Assembly: GCA_002296055.1 (NCBI GenBank)
Contig: DBHE01000013.1
Span: 1,788 to 9,225, forward strand
DNA length: 7,438 bases
Reading direction: 5' to 3'
Source: Pseudomonadaceae bacterium UBA836
GTDB taxonomy: Bacteria; Pseudomonadota; Gammaproteobacteria; Pseudomonadales; Pseudomonadaceae
Shown here: in pieces, positions 1 through 5,713 of the stretch
Layout of the letters: each line of letters begins with the position of its first letter
Numbering within the stretch: position 1 is the first letter of the stretch
Notes under the pieces: generated by a model
The model's database searches: none
Seen by the model: only the letters and a program-made list of their open reading frames with translations
Told to the model about the DNA's origin: nothing
Made by a program: the position numbers and the translations under genes

Positions 1-372
1 CTCGTGCTCGTGCTCGTGCTCGTCATGCTCATGGGCGGCAAACAGCGGGCTGTCCAGCTCGACCTGCTGCAGCTGGCAGCCGGCGGCGGGTGTAAAGGTG
101 AAGAGGCCGTTGGCCTGCTCTAGCTCGGTCTTGACCCGCGCTACGGTGGCGCGATCTTCGTCTGTGCTGGGTTGGTATTCAAACCCCACCAGGTTGGCGG
201 CGGGGCTATCCAGCTCCAGGCTGACCTGGTTGCCGTCGACCACCAGATTGAGGCTGGCAACGCCGTGCTCGTGGGCGCCCAGACTGTCGTGTTCATGGTC
301 ATGGTGCTCGTGGGCAAACAGTGGCTGGCTGAAGGGCAGGGCAAGGCTGAGGGCGAGCAGGGTGCGGCGCAT
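1..372 (-). CDS. zrgA: His-rich periplasmic zinc-associated protein, ZrgA/DUF2796 family (partial, C-terminus beyond window)
   Basis: The minus-strand frame is open from ATG at 372 to base 1 without a stop (124 codons), so the C-terminal part lies outside the window. Residues 1-20 form a signal peptide: a basic MRRT start, a hydrophobic Leu/Ala stretch and a likely cleavage after LFA. The mature protein begins with a His/Asp/Glu cluster (HEHHDHEHD, about 21-29), followed by GAHEHGVASLNLVVDG, a typical opening of the DUF2796/ZrgA family. A second metal-binding tract, HEHDEHEHEHEHE, starts near residue 112 and runs off the edge. A GGAG ribosome site sits about 7 bases before the start. The family is zinc-repressed and linked to zinc uptake in Vibrio and Pseudomonas; binding of periplasmic Zn2+ is inferred from the His clusters. 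The Zur-like operator upstream supports this. The family call is firm; the exact role (zinc carrier for an importer or buffer) is not. Confidence 0.85.
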   Translation of the reverse strand, partial: MRRTLLALSLALPFSQPLFAHEHHDHEHDSLGAHEHGVASLNLVVDGNQVSLELDSPAANLVGFEYQPSTDEDRATVARVKTELEQANGLFTFTPAAGCQLQQVELDSPLFAAHEHDEHEHEHE

Positions 373-395
373 GGCAAGACTCCGGCTGAAATAAG

Positions 396-418
396 AAGAT
401 GTTATCTTATTTCATTTG
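396..418 (-). promoter_or_regulatory. Zur-type zinc-uptake-regulator operator upstream of zrgA
   Basis: The 23-base site matches the gammaproteobacterial Zur consensus that I recall at 16 of 22 specified positions. The left core is ATGTTAT and the right side is TTAT followed by CATTT. It lies 24 bases upstream of the zrgA ATG and covers the predicted -10 element, where a bound repressor would block transcription. A perfect 9-base inverted repeat (GAAATAAGA at 388-396, TCTTATTTC at 405-413, 8-base spacer) is nested with it. Zur repression under zinc sufficiency is inferred from the sequence and the product. Confidence 0.65.
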
Positions 419-431
419 TGTGCTGTGGCAA
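404..431 (-). promoter_or_regulatory. Candidate sigma70 promoter of zrgA
   Basis: On the minus strand TTGCCA (426-431, 5 of 6 to the -35 consensus) is followed after 16 bases by TAAGAT (404-409, 4 of 6 to the -10 consensus). Transcription would start near 397, leaving a leader of about 25 bases before the ATG at 372. The -10 lies inside the Zur-like operator. The weak -10 makes the exact placement uncertain. Confidence 0.45.
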
Positions 432-483
432 CCCTGTATTCACTGCAGACCCCTTGCGGGGCCCAGCAGCAAGGAAGCGCTAA

Positions 484-1365
484 TTAATAAAGCGCCTGGT
501 ACAGCTTGCGGCGATATTGCACGGTGAGGGGGTGGTCGCCGCCCAATACGTCGAAAACCTGCAGCAGGGTTTTCTGCGCGGCGCCGTCGCCCCAACTGCG
601 GTCGCGTTGCAGCAGGTCAAGCAGAGCGGCCAGTGCCGGCTCGCTGGCGCCAGCGGTCAGGTCCAGCAGGGCCAACTGGTAGCGGGCTTCGCTGTCGTTT
701 GCATCGGCGTCCAGGCGTGCCTGCAGGGTGTCACGCGGCGCAAAGTCGGTGGTCTGACGGGCAAAGCTGAGCTGCGCCTTCAGTGCGCTCAGCGTCTGCT
801 TGTGGCTGTCTTTCTGTTGTACGGCATTGATGACCTTGTCGGCGTCATCCAGTTGGCCGTCGGCCAGCAGGGCGCGGGCCAGCAGCAGGAGCAGGGCGTC
901 GTCGGTCTCAGCCTGCAGCGCTGGCTGCAACAGGGCGATCGCCTCCTGCGGCTGACCGGCGTCGATCAGGGCCTGGGCCTGGCTCGCCAGGTCGGCTTCC
1001 GGCTCGGCTTCTTCCTCAGGCTGCGGTTCGGCAACGTGCGGGGCCAGCAGCTCGCGGATGGCGCTTTCGGTCTGGATGCCGGCAAAGCCCTCGACCGGTT
1101 GCCCGTCCTTGAACAGCACCACGGTGGGCAGGCTGCGGATGCCAAAGCGTTCGGTCAGGCCAACCTCGACATCGCAGTTGACCTTGGCCAGCAGCAGTTC
1201 GCCCTGATAGCTGTCGACAATCTTCTCCAGCACCGGGAACAGCGCCTTGCAGGGCGCGCACCAGTCAGCCCAGAAATCCACCAGTACCGGCTTGTGGAAG
1301 GAGTTCTCGAGCACATAGCGGTCGAAGGTGTCGGTGGTGGCGTCAAACAGGTAAGGCGAGGACAT
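484..1365 (-). CDS. cnoX: Thioredoxin-TPR co-chaperone, YbbN/CnoX family
   Basis: This 293-residue protein has a thioredoxin fold at about 5-110 and an Ala/Leu-rich TPR-like helical tail at about 125-293, joined by an acidic linker rich in Glu and Pro (about 112-125). This is the architecture and length of YbbN, also called CnoX, a cytoplasmic holdase that guards proteins against oxidative (HOCl) damage and works with GroEL. The active site is WCAPC (35-39), with the buried Asp of VDFWADW at 30 and a cis-Pro at 80 in RSLPTVV. E. coli CnoX lacks the intact CXXC, whereas this protein keeps both cysteines and probably has thiol-disulfide activity, as reported for the Caulobacter protein. The ATG at 1365 has only a weak GGA ribosome site, but the predicted promoter would start transcription about 25 bases upstream, which supports this start. 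The stop TAA is at 484-486. The family is clear; the chaperone role is by homology. Confidence 0.9.
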   Translation of the reverse strand: MSSPYLFDATTDTFDRYVLENSFHKPVLVDFWADWCAPCKALFPVLEKIVDSYQGELLLAKVNCDVEVGLTERFGIRSLPTVVLFKDGQPVEGFAGIQTESAIRELLAPHVAEPQPEEEAEPEADLASQAQALIDAGQPQEAIALLQPALQAETDDALLLLLARALLADGQLDDADKVINAVQQKDSHKQTLSALKAQLSFARQTTDFAPRDTLQARLDADANDSEARYQLALLDLTAGASEPALAALLDLLQRDRSWGDGAAQKTLLQVFDVLGGDHPLTVQYRRKLYQALY

Positions 1366-1397
1366 AAGGCGATTCCGCAGCGAGTGTGGGGGACTGT

Positions 1398-1427
1398 TTT
1401 ATATGGGGGCGCTGGCGCCGGGGTCAA
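1398..1427 (-). promoter_or_regulatory. Strong sigma70 promoter of the thioredoxin/cnoX gene
   Basis: On the minus strand TTGACC (1422-1427) and TATAAA (1398-1403) are separated by 18 bases; each matches its consensus at 5 of 6 positions. The -35 overlaps the stop codon of the methyltransferase gene (TGA at 1424-1426). Predicted transcription start is near 1391, giving a leader of about 25 bases. This suggests that cnoX is expressed independently of the methyltransferase upstream. Confidence 0.65.
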
Positions 1428-2077
1428 GGGTTGAGCTGATACAGACTGACGTCGCGAAACTCCAGCGGCTCGCCCAGATCCGGCCAGGTCTGGCCTCGCA
1501 GGATGGCGCTGCGCTGGTAACGGGGGTGCACCAGATCACGCACTCGCGAATCGGCGATCAGCACCTGCCTGGCGCGGCCGGCAAAATGATCCAGCAGCGG
1601 GCGATTATCGACATCGTAGAGCACGTCGGCGGCGATCAGCAGGTCAATTTCGCCGCTGACGGCAAAGTAGTCGTCCGACAGGGTGATGCGCATGTCGTTG
1701 AGCCGAGCGTTAAGGGCGCAGGCCTCCAGGGCCGGGCCATCCAGATCGCAGGCGATGACCTCGCTGGCGCCGGCCATGCGGCAGGCCAGGGCGACCACGC
1801 CAGAGCCTGCACCAAAGTCCAGCACACGTTTGCCGCGCACCTCGGCAGGGTTATCCAGGACCCAGCGGGCCAGGGCCAGCCCGCTGCCCCAGCAGAAGCC
1901 CCAGTAGGGCGGATGCTCCAGCAGGCGCCGGGTCTCCTCGGCGGCAAAGGCGCGGTCGAGGTTGGCCGGGTCCAGCAGCCAGAGCTCCAGCTCGGGCAGG
2001 CCGGGCACTCGGGTGGGCGTCAACTCGGCATCCGGCAGGACTTGGTGGAGGGCGTCGGTAAGGGTTTGCAGCGTCAT
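1424..2077 (-). CDS. Class I SAM-dependent methyltransferase, Nnt1/ETFB lysine methyltransferase-like
   Basis: This complete 217-residue protein has a Rossmann-type SAM-binding domain. Motif I is VLDFGAGSGVVAL (85-97). The acidic residue that would hold the ribose of SAM is in IACDLD (around 111-113). The later catalytic-side motif AADVLYD is at 149-155. The upstream segment PYWGFCWGSGLALARWVL (57-74) is characteristic of the family often annotated as predicted nicotinamide N-methyltransferase (COG3897), which also includes the lysine methyltransferases of electron-transfer flavoprotein beta subunit. Bacterial members may modify proteins rather than nicotinamide; the substrate cannot be read from sequence. 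The ATG is preceded by AGGAG at good distance. The gene starts 14 bases after the lysR stop on the same strand, so the two are probably co-transcribed, which need not mean shared function. Confidence 0.85.
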   Translation of the reverse strand: MTLQTLTDALHQVLPDAELTPTRVPGLPELELWLLDPANLDRAFAAEETRRLLEHPPYWGFCWGSGLALARWVLDNPAEVRGKRVLDFGAGSGVVALACRMAGASEVIACDLDGPALEACALNARLNDMRITLSDDYFAVSGEIDLLIAADVLYDVDNRPLLDHFAGRARQVLIADSRVRDLVHPRYQRSAILRGQTWPDLGEPLEFRDVSLYQLNP

Positions 2078-2091
2078 GGTCGGCTCCTGGC

Positions 2092-3027
2092 TCAGACGGA
2101 CATTTTGCCAAGCGGCTGCTTGGGTGTCAGCGGAATGTCCGCCAGCCGGCTGCGCAGAAACTCGATTAGCGCGCGGGTGGCCAGCGTGGGGTAGAGGTTG
2201 GGCGCGGTCAGCAGGTACAGGTGATCGCCCCAGGCGTCGACCCGGGCGCGGTACTGCGGCAGTACCGCCTGCAGCTTGCCGTTTTCCAGTTCCTCTCGCA
2301 CGGCGTAGTAGGGCAGCAGGGCGCAGCCCAGCCCTTGTTCTGCCGCGCGGCGCAGAAACAGCATGTCTTCGGTCTGCAGGCGCGGGCGCAAGGTCAGCAC
2401 TTGCCTGTGCCTGCCGTCAGACAGCTCCAATGGCAGGCGCAGGTCTGGCACCTTGACGCTGACCATGTCACAGCGCAGCAGGTCTTCCGGCTGCTGTGGC
2501 GCGCCGACGCGCTGCAGGTAGGCGGGGCTAGCGCACAGCACCCAGTCGATGGGGCCCAGATCTCTGGCGACCAGAGTGTCGGGCGGGGTGTTGGTGACGC
2601 GGATAGCCAGGTCGATCTCTTCGGCCACCAGGTCAAAGATGCGGTTGCTGAAGGTCAACTGCAGGCTGACATCCGGATAGGCCTCGGCAAACTCCAGCAG
2701 CAGTGGGCCAAGCACCTGTTGCCCGAGGGCCGAGGGCACGCTCAGGCGCAGGTGGCCGCGCAGGTTGCGGCCAAGGTTATCGACGGTGGACTGCAGTGCG
2801 CTCAACTCTTGGCTGATGCGCGCGGCGTGTTCGTACAGCGCCCAACCGATTTGAGTCGGCTCGATGCGCCGGGTAGTGCGTCGCAGCAGCTGCACTTCCA
2901 GATCCTGCTCCAGCGCCTTCAGCCGTCGGCTGATATGTGAGCGAGAGGTGCCAAGCCGGCGGGCTGCGCCACTCATGCTGCCGGCTTCAACGATGGCGCT
3001 GAAATACTGCAGGGTCTTGATGTCCAC
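2092..3027 (-). CDS. LysR-type transcriptional regulator
   Basis: I place the start at GTG 3027, giving 311 residues. The first residues then read (V/M)DIKTLQYFSAIVEAGSMSGAARRLG, the canonical opening of a LysR winged helix-turn-helix. A longer in-frame ATG at 3108 would add 27 residues unlike the family and would consume most of the divergent promoter region. A modest AGG ribosome site lies before the GTG. The helix-turn-helix spans about 15-41 (GSMSGAARRLGTSRSHISRRLKALE), followed by the long linker helix and a type 2 periplasmic-binding-like effector domain (about 90-295: GHLRLSVPSALGQQVL, EIDLAIRV, QGLGCALLPYYAVREEL). It lies divergently, 104 bases from the NMO/acyl-CoA synthetase pair, the classic arrangement of a LysR regulator and its target. 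Control of that pair, with a pathway intermediate as inducer, is inference. The methyltransferase gene follows after 14 bases. Confidence 0.9.
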   Translation of the reverse strand: MDIKTLQYFSAIVEAGSMSGAARRLGTSRSHISRRLKALEQDLEVQLLRRTTRRIEPTQIGWALYEHAARISQELSALQSTVDNLGRNLRGHLRLSVPSALGQQVLGPLLLEFAEAYPDVSLQLTFSNRIFDLVAEEIDLAIRVTNTPPDTLVARDLGPIDWVLCASPAYLQRVGAPQQPEDLLRCDMVSVKVPDLRLPLELSDGRHRQVLTLRPRLQTEDMLFLRRAAEQGLGCALLPYYAVREELENGKLQAVLPQYRARVDAWGDHLYLLTAPNLYPTLATRALIEFLRSRLADIPLTPKQPLGKMSV

Positions 3028-3131
3028 ATTGTTGCCTATCAGTAAACAGTTTGGGCTTGAGTGCGGACATTGTAGAGCAGATGGCAGGCTTTTATAGTCC
3101 CTGAACAATCACAACACCCAGGAGCGCACGC
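3028..3131. promoter_or_regulatory. Divergent intergenic region between lysR and the NMO/acyl-CoA synthetase unit
   Basis: These 104 bases should hold both promoters and the LysR operator. For the rightward unit, TTGTAG (3070-3075) and TATAGT (3093-3098) are 17 bases apart; the -10 is good, the -35 weak, as expected for an activator-dependent promoter. Leftward, TACAAT (3069-3074 on the minus strand) is a reasonable -10 for lysR, without a clear -35. It overlaps the rightward -35, so the two promoters may compete for polymerase. I see no convincing T-N11-A dyad. ATTGTT at 3028-3033 and AACAAT at 3104-3109 form a widely spaced inverted repeat of uncertain meaning. Confidence 0.45.
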
Positions 3132-4118
3132 ATGAGTCTGCCCGCCGTTCTGCAAGGCAATCTGAGCTTGCCGGTCATCTGTTCACCGCTGTTTATCATC
3201 TCCAACCCGGATCTGGTCATTGCCCAGTGCAAGGCCGGGGTCGTCGGCTCCTTCCCGGCGCTCAACGCGCGCCCGGCCGAGGTGCTGGATGAGTGGCTGC
3301 AGCGCATCACCAGCGAGCTGGCCGACTATCAGGCTGCCAACCCCGAGGCCAAGGTGGCGCCCTTTGCGGTCAACCAGATCGTGCACAGCAGCAATGATCG
3401 GCTGCAGCATGACGTCGAGCTCTGCGTGAAATACAAAGTGCCGATCATCATCACCAGCCTGCGCGCGCCCAACGAGGTGGTCGGCCCCATCCACAGCTAC
3501 GGCGGTCTGGTGTTCCATGACGTGATCAACGTCAAGCACGCCAAGAAGGCCATCGAGGCTGGTGTTGATGGCCTGATTCTGGTCTGTGCTGGCGCTGGCG
3601 GCCACGCCGGTCAGCTCAGCCCCTTCGCGCTGGTATCGGAAATTCGCGCCTTCTATGACGGCCCGATCATCCTGTCTGGCTCCATTGCCAAGGGCGAGCA
3701 AATTCTCGCCGCGCAGGCCATGGGCGCCGACTTGGCCTACATGGGCACGCGCTTTATCGCCACCCATGAAGCCAACGCTGATCCGGCCTACAAGCAGATG
3801 CTGGTGGATACCAGTGCCGATGACATTGTTTACAGCAACCTGTTTACCGGGGTGCACGGCAACTACCTCAAGCCCAGTATCGTCAATGCCGGCATGGACC
3901 CGAACGACCTGCCCGAGGGTGACAAGAGCAGCATGAAGTTTGGCTCTGGCGGCAGCAGCAAGAGCAAGGCCTGGCGTGACATCTGGGGCGCTGGCCAAGG
4001 TGTCGGCAGCATTGGCAAGGTGACCTCCGCCGCCGAGGCCGTGGCCCAGCTGGAGCGCGAATACCATGAAGCGCAGGAGCGCATGGCGCGCATCACCCAG
4101 CCCTTTGGAGCCCGCTAA
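3132..4118 (+). CDS. Nitronate monooxygenase-like FMN-dependent oxidoreductase (NPD/NMO family)
   Basis: This 328-residue protein has a TIM-barrel flavin fold of the 2-nitropropane dioxygenase/nitronate monooxygenase family. The N-terminus LSLPVICSPLFIISNPDLVIAQ gives the FMN-proximal first strand. GAGGHAG (154-160) carries the conserved His (158), the catalytic-base position of the family. LSGSIAKGEQILAAQAMGADLAYMGTRF (about 181-208) forms the FMN-phosphate site, with GTRFIATHE at 205-213. GAGQGVGSI near 286-294 is the usual C-terminal signature. The TSLRAP segment (109-113) stands where nitronate enzymes carry a Phe/Gly-rich motif, so true nitronate activity is not assured; relatives include NADH:quinone reductases and flavin enzymes acting on CoA thioesters. 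AGGAG at 3120-3124 precedes the ATG by 7 bases. The stop TAA shares its last A with the ATG of the acyl-CoA synthetase, implying translational coupling and a common pathway. Fold certain, substrate unknown. Confidence 0.88.
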   Translation: MSLPAVLQGNLSLPVICSPLFIISNPDLVIAQCKAGVVGSFPALNARPAEVLDEWLQRITSELADYQAANPEAKVAPFAVNQIVHSSNDRLQHDVELCVKYKVPIIITSLRAPNEVVGPIHSYGGLVFHDVINVKHAKKAIEAGVDGLILVCAGAGGHAGQLSPFALVSEIRAFYDGPIILSGSIAKGEQILAAQAMGADLAYMGTRFIATHEANADPAYKQMLVDTSADDIVYSNLFTGVHGNYLKPSIVNAGMDPNDLPEGDKSSMKFGSGGSSKSKAWRDIWGAGQGVGSIGKVTSAAEAVAQLEREYHEAQERMARITQPFGAR

Positions 4119-5599
4119 TGACTGCACAACTCATCTGTGGCGGGCTGCGCCGCAGCGGTGATGAGGTAGCCGACCGCGCGCTGCGGCTGGCCGGTGGCTT
4201 GGCGCGTTTTGGCGTTGAAGATGGCGATGTGATCGCAGTGATGCTGCGCAACGGCCCGGCATTTATCGATGCCATTCAGAGCTGCCAGATCGCCGGTTGT
4301 TTCTACTGCCCGATTAACTGGCACTTCAAGGCTGATGAGGTGGCGTACCTGCTGAACGACTCGTCGGCCAAGGTGTTGATCGTCGAGGGCGACCTGTTGG
4401 CGACCCTGGGTGACGCGGTGCCGGCGGGTGTCGAAGTGCTGGTGGTTGATGCGGCTGCCGACGACGCCCGCGACTATGAACGCTGGCTGGCGCAGCAAGC
4501 GCCCTACGACGGCCCTGAACGTACACCGCGTGCTCATATGGCCTATACCTCGGGCACCACTGGACGGCCCAAGGGCGTAGTGCGTCTGGCGCCGCCGCCG
4601 GAGCTGCGTGCGCAGATGGCAGAGGGCATGCGCGAGCTGTGCCGCATCGCCTGGGGTATTACACCCGGGGTGCGCGCCATGGTGACCGCGCCGCTGTACC
4701 ACAGCGCGCCAACCTCTTTCACCCAGCAGGCGATTCAGCAGGCCGAGACCTTGGTGGTAATGCCGCGTTTTGATGCCGAGCAGACGCTGGCGCTGATCGC
4801 CGAGCATCGCATCGAGGTGGTCTACCTGGTGCCTATCATGTACGTGCGTTTGCTGCGTCTGCCGGAAGAGGTTCGGGCCAAGTACGATATCTCGTCGGTG
4901 CGCTTTGTTGCCTCCACCGGCGCGCCCTGCGCCCCGGAAGTCAAACAGGCGATGCTCGACTGGTGGGGTGATGTGATCTTTGAAACCTACGCCTCCAGCG
5001 AGACCGGCATGGTGACCCTGCAGGACCCGCAGTCCGCACGCCGGAAGCCGGGGAGTGTGGGTCGGCCGATCGCCGATACGCGGATTCGCATTGTCAGCGA
5101 AGACGGCCGCGAGTGCGGTGTGGGCGAGCCGGGCGTGATCTATGTGCGTCAGCCCATGGTGCCGGACTTTACCTACCTGAATAACGACGCCGCGCGCAGC
5201 AAGGCCGGGCTGGATGATCTGGCCACGGTTGGCGACATCGGCTATCTGGATGCCGAGGGCTATTTGTATGTCTGTGACCGCCAGTCGGACATGGTCATCT
5301 CCGGCGGCGTAAACATCTACCCGGCCGAGATCGAGCATGTGTTGATCACCCTGGAGGGTGTCACAGATTGCGCGGTGTTCGGTGTGCCGGATGCCGAGTA
5401 CGGTGAGTCGTTGATGGCCGTGGTAGCCAGCCCCGGAGGCAAGGTGTCAGCCGAGCAGGTGCAGGCATTTATCCGCGAGCAGATGGCTGGCTACAAGGTG
5501 CCAAAGCGGGTTGAGGTAGTCGAGACACTGCCGCGTGACGACAACGGCAAGGTGGCTAAGCGTCGGCTGCGTGACAGCTGGTTGCAAGCGTCTGCCTGA
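4118..5599 (+). CDS. AMP-forming acyl-CoA synthetase (FadD-like, ANL superfamily)
   Basis: This enzyme should activate a carboxylic acid to its CoA thioester via an acyl-adenylate, using ATP. All core motifs of the adenylate-forming superfamily are present over 493 residues: the P-loop YTSGTTGRPKG (143-153), YHSAP (194-198), the A5 motif YASSETG (291-297), GDIGYLDAEGYLYVCDR (372-388) holding the ribose-binding Asp, the hinge with ISGGVNIYPAEIE (394-406) and the A10 motif DDNGKVAKRRLRD with catalytic Lys 478. The N-terminus is short for FadD (about 540-560 residues) but begins sensibly before LAGGLARFGVEDGDVIAVMLRNG. GGAG at 4107-4110 lies within the end of the preceding gene, whose stop it overlaps by one base. 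The A10 tail resembles, from memory, FadD-type ligases for steroid, terpenoid or branched acids. Substrate is inference only; the class is secure. Confidence 0.92.
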   Translation: MTAQLICGGLRRSGDEVADRALRLAGGLARFGVEDGDVIAVMLRNGPAFIDAIQSCQIAGCFYCPINWHFKADEVAYLLNDSSAKVLIVEGDLLATLGDAVPAGVEVLVVDAAADDARDYERWLAQQAPYDGPERTPRAHMAYTSGTTGRPKGVVRLAPPPELRAQMAEGMRELCRIAWGITPGVRAMVTAPLYHSAPTSFTQQAIQQAETLVVMPRFDAEQTLALIAEHRIEVVYLVPIMYVRLLRLPEEVRAKYDISSVRFVASTGAPCAPEVKQAMLDWWGDVIFETYASSETGMVTLQDPQSARRKPGSVGRPIADTRIRIVSEDGRECGVGEPGVIYVRQPMVPDFTYLNNDAARSKAGLDDLATVGDIGYLDAEGYLYVCDRQSDMVISGGVNIYPAEIEHVLITLEGVTDCAVFGVPDAEYGESLMAVVASPGGKVSAEQVQAFIREQMAGYKVPKRVEVVETLPRDDNGKVAKRRLRDSWLQASA

Positions 5600-5604
5600 G
5601 TGCC

Positions 5605-5633
5605 CCCCTCCCGCCGTTCTGCGGCGGGAGGGG
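5605..5633 (+). terminator. GC-rich hairpin after the acyl-CoA synthetase gene
   Basis: A perfect 12-base-pair stem (CCCCTCCCGCCG, 5605-5616; CGGCGGGAGGGG, 5622-5633) closes a 5-base loop, TTCTG, six bases after the stop codon. It is very stable and well placed to end the NMO/acyl-CoA synthetase transcript. The following bases (TAACATAAGG) lack a T-run, so it may act as a 3' stabilising hairpin or need a factor rather than being a classic intrinsic terminator. Confidence 0.6.
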
Positions 5634-5657
5634 TAACATAAGGATACATTTTATCCC

Positions 5658-5694
5658 CGGCCTACAAAGGAGTACTATGTAGGCCGCTTTTATA
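5658..5694 (+). terminator. Second hairpin before nrdR, with T-rich tail and an internal start-stop codon pair
   Basis: CGGCCTACA (5658-5666) pairs perfectly with TGTAGGCCG (5678-5686) around an 11-base loop, followed by CTTTTATA. This has the form of an intrinsic terminator, or of an attenuator in the nrdR leader. The loop holds AAGGAG (5667-5672), four bases before ATG (5677-5679), which is followed at once by TAG (5680-5682). Flanking AGGATA (5641-5646) can pair either with TATCC at 5652-5656 (first A unpaired) or with TATCCT at 5693-5698, the latter enclosing the hairpin. Whether it ends the upstream transcript or regulates nrdR is not decided by the sequence. Confidence 0.5.
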
Positions 5695-5713
5695 TCCTCT
5701 CGGGAAAACCTGC

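Noticed and set aside
452..495. Possible terminators after cnoX: CCTTGC/GCAAGG (452-474), CCCC/GGGG, and GCGCT/AGCGC around the stop codon (477-495)
   Set aside because: The stems are only 4-6 base pairs, compete with one another, and none is followed by a T-run in the minus-strand direction.
517..1434. Long plus-strand open frame of 305 codons opposite the thioredoxin gene
   Set aside because: It is antisense to a clear thioredoxin-TPR protein, has Gln/Gly/Val-rich low-complexity translation and matches no family; it is a by-product of GC-rich codon use.
1403..2194. Plus-strand open frame of 263 codons opposite the methyltransferase
   Set aside because: It crosses the end of lysR and the promoter of cnoX, and its translation has no domain features.
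3028..3050. LysR-type T-N11-A operator dyad near GCCTATCAGTAAACAG
   Set aside because: The two halves match at only a few positions when tested as an inverted repeat, so no specific operator can be claimed.
3183..4127. Minus-strand open frame of 314 codons opposite the NMO gene
   Set aside because: It mirrors codon structure of the real gene and has no family features or ribosome site.
4115..5338. Minus-strand open frame of 407 codons opposite the acyl-CoA synthetase
   Set aside because: The sense strand has every adenylate-forming motif in order. The antisense translation is rich in His, Arg and Gln without any recognisable domain.
5600..5713. FMN riboswitch or NrdR box upstream of nrdR-ribD
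   Set aside because: The conserved RFN-element sequences are not present, and no pair of NrdR-box palindromes is visible in these 114 bases.
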